Shown here: piece after piece, positions 56,758 through 64,000 of the stretch | How the letters are laid out: every line of letters starts with the position of its first letter | Numbering within the stretch: position 1 is the stretch's first letter | Assembly (NCBI RefSeq): GCF_019112545.1 | Contig: NW_025064889.1 | Span: 1,161,893 to 1,225,892, forward strand | DNA: 64,000 nucleotides | Direction of reading: 5' to 3' | DNA from: Guyanagaster necrorhizus | Lineage: Eukaryota; Basidiomycota; Agaricomycetes; Agaricales; Physalacriaceae | Position numbers and translations under genes: made by a program | Notes under the pieces: model-generated | The model's input: only the letters and a program-made list of their open reading frames with translations | Told to the model about the DNA's origin: nothing | Database searches by the model: none

Positions 56758-59700
56758 ATGGCATCGAGCAGCTCGCCGGACATCAAGGGGGCCGCCAAGT
56801 CGTCGCGGTTTTCAACGCTCAAGGTCTTCAAATTACACAAGAAGGAAAAGGAATCCTCACTACCGCCGCTACCACCACCAAAAGATTCGTATTATCTGAA
56901 TAACCGGTCCCTGGCTTCATTATCTCCGGATTCTCTTTCGCTACCAGGCTCCCCTCTTTCTCCTCCCTTTCAGTACCCGTTTGCGCCGAGGAAGCAATCC
57001 ACTTTTCCACAACCCAATAGCTCCACTATGTCGCTCATATCGTCTTCAGCCTCCGCCATGTCCTATACGCCTGAGCAGGGCCAGCCTTTAGGCCCCAAAA
57101 GGTCGGGCTTTTTCAGGTTCGCCAAACGGAGTCCAAAGTCGCCATCAGTGAAGAGTTCCGTGAAGGATGAGACGTCAACGCTCCAGTCGTTTGATTCGAA
57201 TGACGAAGGCATCTCTATGCCATGGAACTTTCAGGTGCGTCACTTTGCGATGGTTCGACTGCGCTTTCTCATACCTGGTTTACAGCATAATGTCCATGTG
57301 GATGAGGCGTACGTCTATCGTTTGCTTTGTAGTTTTTCTTCTGATTTTGTTATTTATTACTAGGTATGCCGGTCTTCCGCCGTCATGGGCAGCAAAGCTA
57401 GTTGATGCAGGATACTCGGAGGAAGAGATGGCTGCAATACAAGAAGCACGTCGAACGGCAGGTACACGGTCTCCGGCATCACAGTACTTATTTTCGGACC
57501 GACCTCGATCTCCAGCAAACGATACTTCATCTACGCGTAACGCATCCATCGTTACACGACCTTCCCCCAGGACTACCTCGCTTCCTCGTCAATACTCGGA
57601 CGCTTCCCTGAGTAAGAAAAATCACCAAAGGTCTTCACCATCAAATGGCTCTATATCTTCGAATCACACCACGCCGAGTAAAAGTCCACCTGCGCCCATT
57701 AATATCTGCACAAGGAAGCCGGTGCCGGGTTCGTCACGAATACGAAACGATTCGGGAGCGTCTTCAGCATCATTGTCGATATCAATAAACTCTGACCCAC
57801 ATCATCCTGATGTCCACGAGTCTAGTCCACCGGTCATGGCATCGCCTGCAGGGGCTGACTCCGGAATATCTTCTACCCCACCTAGACGAACGTTTCACGT
57901 TACAAACGGCTCACCATCCATGCAGTCTCCGCCCCCTTCCTATTCCAAGTCCTGGCTTACCAACAACGGATATCCGGCTGACAAAAAGGACCGCACCCTG
58001 TTTGAGTCTTCACCCCACTCAACACCGCCTTCATCATTTCCTGCACCTCCGTTAGACTCCGAACCTCTTCGCCATAGATCACAACACAGCGTCGAAAGTG
58101 TGGCTTCACGCGACGCATCAGTGTCTTCTCACGTCAGTTCAAATTCGTCACAGTCCTCGGCCAAGGAGAAACGGCGGTCGAAGCGATTCACCACATTACC
58201 GCCTCGATTATCATTGCATGCTCATGAGATTTCTGATCTTTCCTCATGGTCAGAAGCGCTGATATCCGCTATACCGTCTGACCTCTCAAGTTCAGATAGC
58301 GGGCCTCCTTCCGGTTCATCTACGTTTGCTACAGCCGGGACGGAGCGTTCAACTGCTGTGTCCTTGTCTGGGTCATCCTCGTGGCGCAGTTCACCAGGTA
58401 GTGAAAGTAATATGTTGAGCGCAAGAAGCGACGTAGGACCGTCGAGTGCATCGTCTCAAATATCCACCTCCCGACCCCCCCCTCCAAAGAGAACACCACC
58501 TTCTGTACCCTCGCCGAGCAGGCCATCTCCTCCTTCTCGTGCCATTCCACCGGTTGTCATCAATGGTGATCATGACGAAGATGAACGATCACTATCACCT
58601 CCGCCTACCGCCGCCACCTCGTCCCTTAGTCCACGTTATGGTGAGCCGCTGTCGCCTGCCTCTGTGCAGTCGTGGGGTGAATTATCGGGTGTTCTCAGCA
58701 GGAGCGGCAAGTTAAGTCCTGATCCCAAGTTCTGCGCCCCCGCATTGAGTGAAAATCATTCCCCGACGCTACTTTTGACGCCTGGAACCACTGATACGAA
58801 AAAGGTTGAGGATAAGGTACGGAGCGGCTGGTTAGATGATGATGAAGATAATCGCAGCTTCTTGAGTGCTGAAGACGGCGATCGGGAGAGAGATTCAAAT
58901 CGCTATTCGAGTCAGAGCAGTGCGTCGACGATGTCTACTGCTACCGTTACGGCGTCAACAGTTATTAGAAGCGCATCGGTGGCCAGGTGTGCGGTAGCTA
59001 ATGTGATGGGGAAGAATAAGCCCGCTCCGCTACCGAACATAGGTACAAGGGAGAAGAAGGAAGATGACAAGGGCTTTCTACCATCGCCTACAGCAGCCGA
59101 CTTCATGGGTATTCGATCGCGATCTCCAATGGGCAGACAACTTGGTTCACCTCTCAGTTCTCATTTCGAGAGTGAAGAAGGATCTGGGTCTGGGTCGTCG
59201 AGTTCACAATCTCAAGAGAACCAGACACCAACGACAGATGCTGATCCTGCGTTGTACTGGGAAGAATCATCTCCAGATCCGAACAAGACGTCGTTCGAGC
59301 CTGACCCGCGTGTGGTGCTTTCCAGGTCGGATACATTCGGTGGTGTGCACAAGGAGGAAGTGTTGGCGGCGGAAGAAGAAGAGGACGATGAGCTCGATGA
59401 CTTTGAGGAGGAGGCCGAAATCGAGCGTGTAACATCGACGCGGCCTACTATTGTTATCCACAGTGCAAGAGCTTCTTTGGCTCCGATGACATCGCTTGCA
59501 TCTGCTGGCACGACACCGATTTCTGCTCAACGGTATCGCGGGTGGCTTTCCGAGGTCGTACGCCCGCTGGAGGAGTTCATCGATGAGCCTGTCGATCCCA
59601 GGGAGGTTTATCTTAATTTGCAAGAGATTGCGGAAGGCGAGAGTGGCTCGGTGTATGCAGCCACCCTCGCGGATGATAAAGCACACAAGCTAAAGCTACC

Positions 59701-60735
59701 GCCCCTTATCAAAGCGCAGGATAATGATAACGCACAGAACGGCATCAAAACGCTTGTGGCCATCAAGAGCGTAGCGATTCTCCCATCCGGATCGGAGAAG
59801 CTCGTTGATCTGGAACGCGAGCTGAAGCTGCTGAAGGGTCTGATGCATCCGAATGTCCTCGGTTTGGATGCGTTGTATGTGGATCTTCAGGAAGATTCTT
59901 TGTGGATACGGATGGAGCTAATGGAGAGGAGTTTGGCGGATGTAATTGGGCTGGTGACTGAAGGCTTGATGCTACAGGAGAGAATGATAGCACGTTTTGC
60001 GAGTGATGTGAGTCATCGTATCTGGTATCAGAAGTTAACACTCGTTGATGTTGTGTGCTTAGGTGTTGGAGGCGCTTGTGTATCTTCAATCACACGGTAT
60101 TGCCCACCGGGATGTTCGGTCGGATAATCTGCTCCTCAATAGTCACGGGATACTCAAACTGAGTGGGTAAAAAATGCCATCAGTCTGTATACGCTAACAC
60201 TGCATCGATAGCCGATTTTTCCAATGCCATTCAGGCCACTTCCCAGTCAACATGTTCTGATCCTGTCGGAGTCTTGTACTGGCAAGCTCCGGAAGTGCGA
60301 TGGTGCGTACCTTGTCTTCAGCGTGGTTACTTTTCATCTCTCTTATTCTACGTTTATAGTGGACCTTACGATCCCCTCAAAGTGGACGTATGGTCACTAG
60401 GAGCGACTGTATGGGAGATGGCTGAGGCCGAACCACCGTTCTTCCAAACGTCGGAAGTTGAGGGCCGCTGGCCGCCGTTGACTCATCCAGAAGTGTATTC
60501 ACCAGCTTTCCGGGAATTTCTACGTGCATGTTCTGATCCTCCTGTGACGCGACCTTCTCCTGCAGAATTAGCCAAGGTACACTGTTTCATATTCACCTGA
60601 ACTTGATCTTATATAATCCCTCAGAGTCCCTTTATTAACAACTCATGCGGCCGTCCTGTCATCATACAGATATTATCCCAGTGCATGGCTATTGAAGAGA
60701 TAATACAGGAGCGGGATCTATCACCTCAACCATAG
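56758..60735 (+). CDS. PAK-like (Ste20 family) protein kinase with CRIB domain
   Basis: p21-activated kinases act downstream of Cdc42/Rac in polarity and MAPK signalling. The ATG at 56758 starts MASSSSPDIKGAAKSSRFS. A CRIB motif follows, ISMPWNFQ joined over an intron to HNVHVDEA and then YAGLPPSWAAKLVDAGYSEEE, which binds GTP-loaded Rho GTPases. About 700 residues of Ser/Pro-rich linker come next. The kinase domain is at 59560-60735: EIAEGESGSVYAA glycine loop, VAIKSVAI lysine, IAHRDVRSDNLLL catalytic loop, TDFSNA in place of the usual DFG, YWQAPEV, and DVWSLGATVWEMAEAEPPF. Introns cut the domain at about 60009-60063, 60167-60210, 60305-60358 and 60578-60625. The stop is the TAG at 60733-60735. 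The DFS variant may still be active, since the aspartate is present. The gene ends 47 bp from the end of UTP10 on the other strand. Confidence 0.88.
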
Positions 60736-60782
60736 CATATACCCATCTACCCCCTTGGTTATACAATAATATCTTATTCATC

Positions 60783-63700
60783 TCATAAACCATTTATGTT
60801 TCCTGCTACGCTTTCCACTGCATTTTTTAGGTTTAAGGACTCTCTCGCTACCATATCATTTTCGTCTTCGCTACATTCCGCAATGAAAGTTGATGTCTCT
60901 GCCACGAATCCTATGCGATCGGTTATTAGGTCGGGGATCGTTGTCACATGGGGCTATTCTTACCAAGAAGTTTTCCACCATGCATCTGCCACAATGTTTT
61001 TGAGCACACCAATGTATATAGCCGTACTTGAACGTCCTCTGAACGGGTATGCATCAGAAGATCAAGATTGATTGCTTTGAGCAAGACGTCATCCGTTGCA
61101 TTATCCGTGAGTGCACATAACGAATCTTGGAGGAGCCGCTTCCCTTCCGGAAGATTCAGCTTCAAGCAAACAGGAACTTGGGATATGAGATGCGGAGATA
61201 TGTGCCGTAGTTTATCGTCACGCCAAAAGACTGAGCAGTGATGGATGAATCAAAGGTTGATGAAGTATCAGGGGCACCTTACCTCCATTGTCATAGTTCA
61301 TACTCTTAGTAAGAGTTTCCAGAACGGCCAACCATAATGCGCCATCGTAACCTAAAGTAAAAGCCTTCAAGAGATCAATAGATGGTTGTATGATGAACGA
61401 CATGTATGGACACATCAATCCCTTGCAAATGATATGTTGTGAGCGGAGGAATTAACATATAAAACGTCATACACACCTTAAAGTAATCCAAGAGGCTAGA
61501 ATAGACATGATAGAACGTAACTTTCCTGGCCACATCGTCTAGAAAATAGTTATATCAAGGCCCCCCTCCGATAATCAAATGACATACCAGCAGAAGTCAC
61601 GAAGGCCCAATCATAAAGCCGTCGGAAGAGTGGCCTGAAGGTATTTTCATTGATCTTGACGATTAGCTCGAGGAAGGCGGTTACTACCGGTGTTCTAGAC
61701 TGGAAAAAGGTCAAAGGGGTTAACGAACGAAGGCAACACCGTACGAGGTCACTGTAATTCAAGGCGCCAAACGCTTCTAAAAACATATTGTAGAGGATTC
61801 TCAAATTGTCCTGAATGACCTCTTTGCTCGCTACACGAAGGGATTTCTTCACGATATCGAACAAGGCATCGTAATGGTCCTAAATAAAGTATATGTCAAG
61901 GTCGGAAGAGGAAAGCTGAAAAAGCCTTCTTACAACAGACGGACTTGGGAACAATGACGTCCATATCTGGGTGAGAGTCGGGACAACGACCTTCTCTGGG
62001 GCTTTCTTGGTCATGGTTTTGACAAACGATGTTAATGACGTGGTCCGCCTCCCTCTGGAAGCGAAGACATAAAACTTGATAACTTGAGTAAGTTCCCCGC
62101 TTCCCCAGAATGAAGGAATTGATGTCAAAAGCCCATGCAATACGTCAGTCGTCGTGGACATCAATTCTGCAATGAATTGATCAGCGTTTCTAATACCTAA
62201 GTCTCGCAAGCACCTACCCTCTGCTCCGTCACGAAGAATGCCTACACAGAGATCGACGATCTCACGGAAGAATGGAATAATCCTGGGACCTAATTTCGCA
62301 CTACGGCGACGTCAAAAAAGGATGGAGATGAATGAAGAAGAACATACGCCAGAGGCGACAAAGCAGCCATCGCATAGTTTGTGTTCTTGCTACCGCGGAT
62401 ATCAGAGATCAACACAGGAAGAACTTGCGTGATAGCAGCCTCCTCTCCAGGACAAAAATGGGCACCGATGGATCGTAAAGCCTTAAGACCTGAGACGGCA
62501 ATAGGCCCAGTGGGGAAAGAAACGAGGAGATCCTTTGTGCGATCAATGATCTTCACAATAGCTGTGGTAGATTTTCGACGAATACTGTCCGATACCAGGG
62601 GCACTCGTTCGGCAATGAGGTCCAGAGCACCGACCTGCACCTGAAAAATAAGTCAGATGAAGCATTCAGATTAGAGGAAAACGATTACCGCTTGTTCCGA
62701 AGATTCGAGTATGGCAATCACAGAGTTCAAGAAGTCAATAGCAGACATGACTTTGAGCACCTGTGCTAACGACACGCGTGAAGCTTTGTTCACATCCTCC
62801 ATTCGAGCATCAGATCCCTGACCGCTTGGTAGAGTTGCCAGGAGCACCAGAAGAGACACAAATGCACTAATATCAGTGCTTGATCCCGTTGTTGACTTCG
62901 TAGCGAAACCAACAAAACCAATTATGGCTTGAGCTCTTCTTTTGAAAGCTGTCAGGGGAGAAACAGAATGTTCATCATGGCTATGACCATAACATTAGTG
63001 TGATCCAGAACGCAAAGCCAATGTCCACGAACAAGTTGTCATCAAGGAAGGATGGTTCGAGATTCTCAGGATCTTTCGCCCGGGAAGCAAGTCGGTGACT
63101 TTCTTCAAGCATCTCGGTGAGGACCTGAAACAATGTGAGCTAAAAAGGGCAGTCCCAGCGGAACACCGCACGTACGAAGAGTTGCATGGCTCCAGGGTAG
63201 TGATGGAGCAGCGACAGCGGCAACGCAAATGTACCACGAGCTTCATCTGGGCTTTGACGTACAACGCGATTAGCGGCCTTTTCTATGAGAAGAAGACAAA
63301 CGGGCGCCAGATAATCATTAGGGCCTAGGACATCCACCAAATGAATGAAGAAACTAATTATAACTTCAGAAAAACGAAGATGGTGGCAAAAGCAACGACG
63401 AACTTGGTACGACGATGCCGGGGTATGTGGTTTGCAGCATCAGTGAACACTCGCAAAAACTCGCGGGAACCCAGGTGAAGGTCCATTCGAGAAGAATGTG
63501 AACGCTTCAAGGAAGAAACCATGACCGGTACGATACTGTCGATTGTCTGAATAACTTCAGTAAACTATGACCTTGACCCGAAAGGAATTTCATTACCTTT
63601 TGTACAACAGTAAAGCTGTACGTGTCGTCGCGATGAAACACATTCGACCCCATGAAAGTGAAAACAGGCATGATATTGTGGAGGACAGAGTCGGGCGTGA

Positions 63701-64000
63701 GCCTGGCTAATGTTGCCATAAGCAACAATGCCTGCTGGAATGTCTGAGGATTTTGTGCAGCTATAAAAACGATAAGACAAAAGAGTGCGCAGAGAAACAT
63801 CACGAGACTGACTGCGAATGAGATCCACCAAGACTTCCAAACGAATAGCACTTGGTGTCACATTTGGAGCTTCCTGTATATGCCAAAATCAGGAACCATA
63901 CAACTGACAGTACATGCTTACATACCGTGACTTTATCTGCAACGTTATCGATTGCGGACATCATGGATTGTTCAATGAAAGAAATGTCAACATTGTCCGA
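60783..64000 (-). CDS. UTP10: UTP10 (HEATR1), U3 snoRNP component, 3' part only
   Basis: Utp10 is a very large HEAT-repeat protein of the small-subunit processome, needed for 18S rRNA maturation and rDNA transcription. The gene enters from beyond the window end, so the N-terminus is missing. Recognisable blocks in minus-strand order are ALLLMATLARLTPDSVLHNIMPVFTFMGSNVFHRDDTYSFTVVQ, FATIF/YLAPVCLLLIEKAAN, helical repeats such as VGALDLIAERVPLVSDSIR and VSGLKALRSIGAHFCPGEE, and the BP28CT region LVRCCLRSLTPLTFFQSRTPVVTAFLELIVKINENTFRPLFRRLYDWAF. PYMSFIIQPSIDLLKAF, MKLNLPEGKRLLQDSLCALTDN and QMHGGKLLG follow. A last intron joins this to FVAETSTFIAECSEDEND and the TGA at 60783-60785. About fifteen short introns are visible. 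No damage is seen. Confidence 0.93.

Noticed and set aside
57167..60127. A single uninterrupted 986-codon plus-strand frame in the kinase gene
   Set aside because: Its beginning reads through the CRIB-region introns in the wrong frame and its end reads through a kinase-domain intron. The correct gene starts at 56758 and ends at 60735.

Overview
This is nuclear DNA from a filamentous fungus, most likely a mushroom-forming basidiomycete (Agaricomycetes). Genes are densely packed on both strands and broken by many short introns of about 45-60 bp with GT...AG ends. The gene families also fit: an unusual gpd start, an NRPS-like adenylate-forming reductase, a PL14 polysaccharide lyase and an NHA1-type antiporter. 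I cannot name the genus. I saw no tRNA or rRNA gene, CRISPR array or bacterial-type operon.

Left part (1-16.7 kb, mostly minus strand): glyceraldehyde-3-phosphate dehydrogenase (1658-3172) beside a diverged copy of its 3' flank; an Unc13/Munc13-like C2-MHD protein (4455-9206); a long coiled-coil protein (10202-11862); and an ER-lumenal Hsp70 of the LHS1/GRP170 class with an RDEL tail (12699-15617).

Middle (16.7-35.7 kb): one adenylate-forming reductase gene (A-T-reductase, minus strand, 34286 to 16741) is split by a 13.4 kb block. The block is a Ty1/copia element (18846-32273, 149-bp LTRs, GAATT target duplication) that itself contains a Ty3/gypsy chromovirus-like element (20625-29213, 532-bp LTRs, ACTGC target duplication). 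Removing both elements and one copy of each duplication rejoins the host reading frame exactly. The host gene also carries a nonsense codon and a frameshift, and both elements look dead. Next to it lies a 4-nitrophenylphosphatase-like gene that loses its family C-terminus.

Right part (35.9-64 kb): a helix-hairpin-helix protein diverging from an NHA1/Sod2-type Na+/H+ antiporter; a BolA2/Fra2 homologue sharing a ~130-bp promoter gap with an AT-hook nuclear protein; a DUF1365 protein; SET2 histone H3K36 methyltransferase; a PL14 lyase pseudogene; the RNA polymerase I subunit RPA49; two related small Cys/His-rich ORFs of unknown function; a PAK-like CRIB-domain kinase; and the 3' part of UTP10, which runs off the window end.

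Most intact genes are housekeeping genes: glycolysis, vesicle exocytosis, ER folding, ion homeostasis, iron regulation, chromatin, rRNA synthesis and processing, and polarity signalling. The accessory or decaying material is the reductase/retrotransposon/phosphatase block, the PL14 remnant and the Cys-rich pair. I found no clearly new multi-gene system. The best leads are the Cys-rich pair and the structure and mutation pattern of the nested retroelements.
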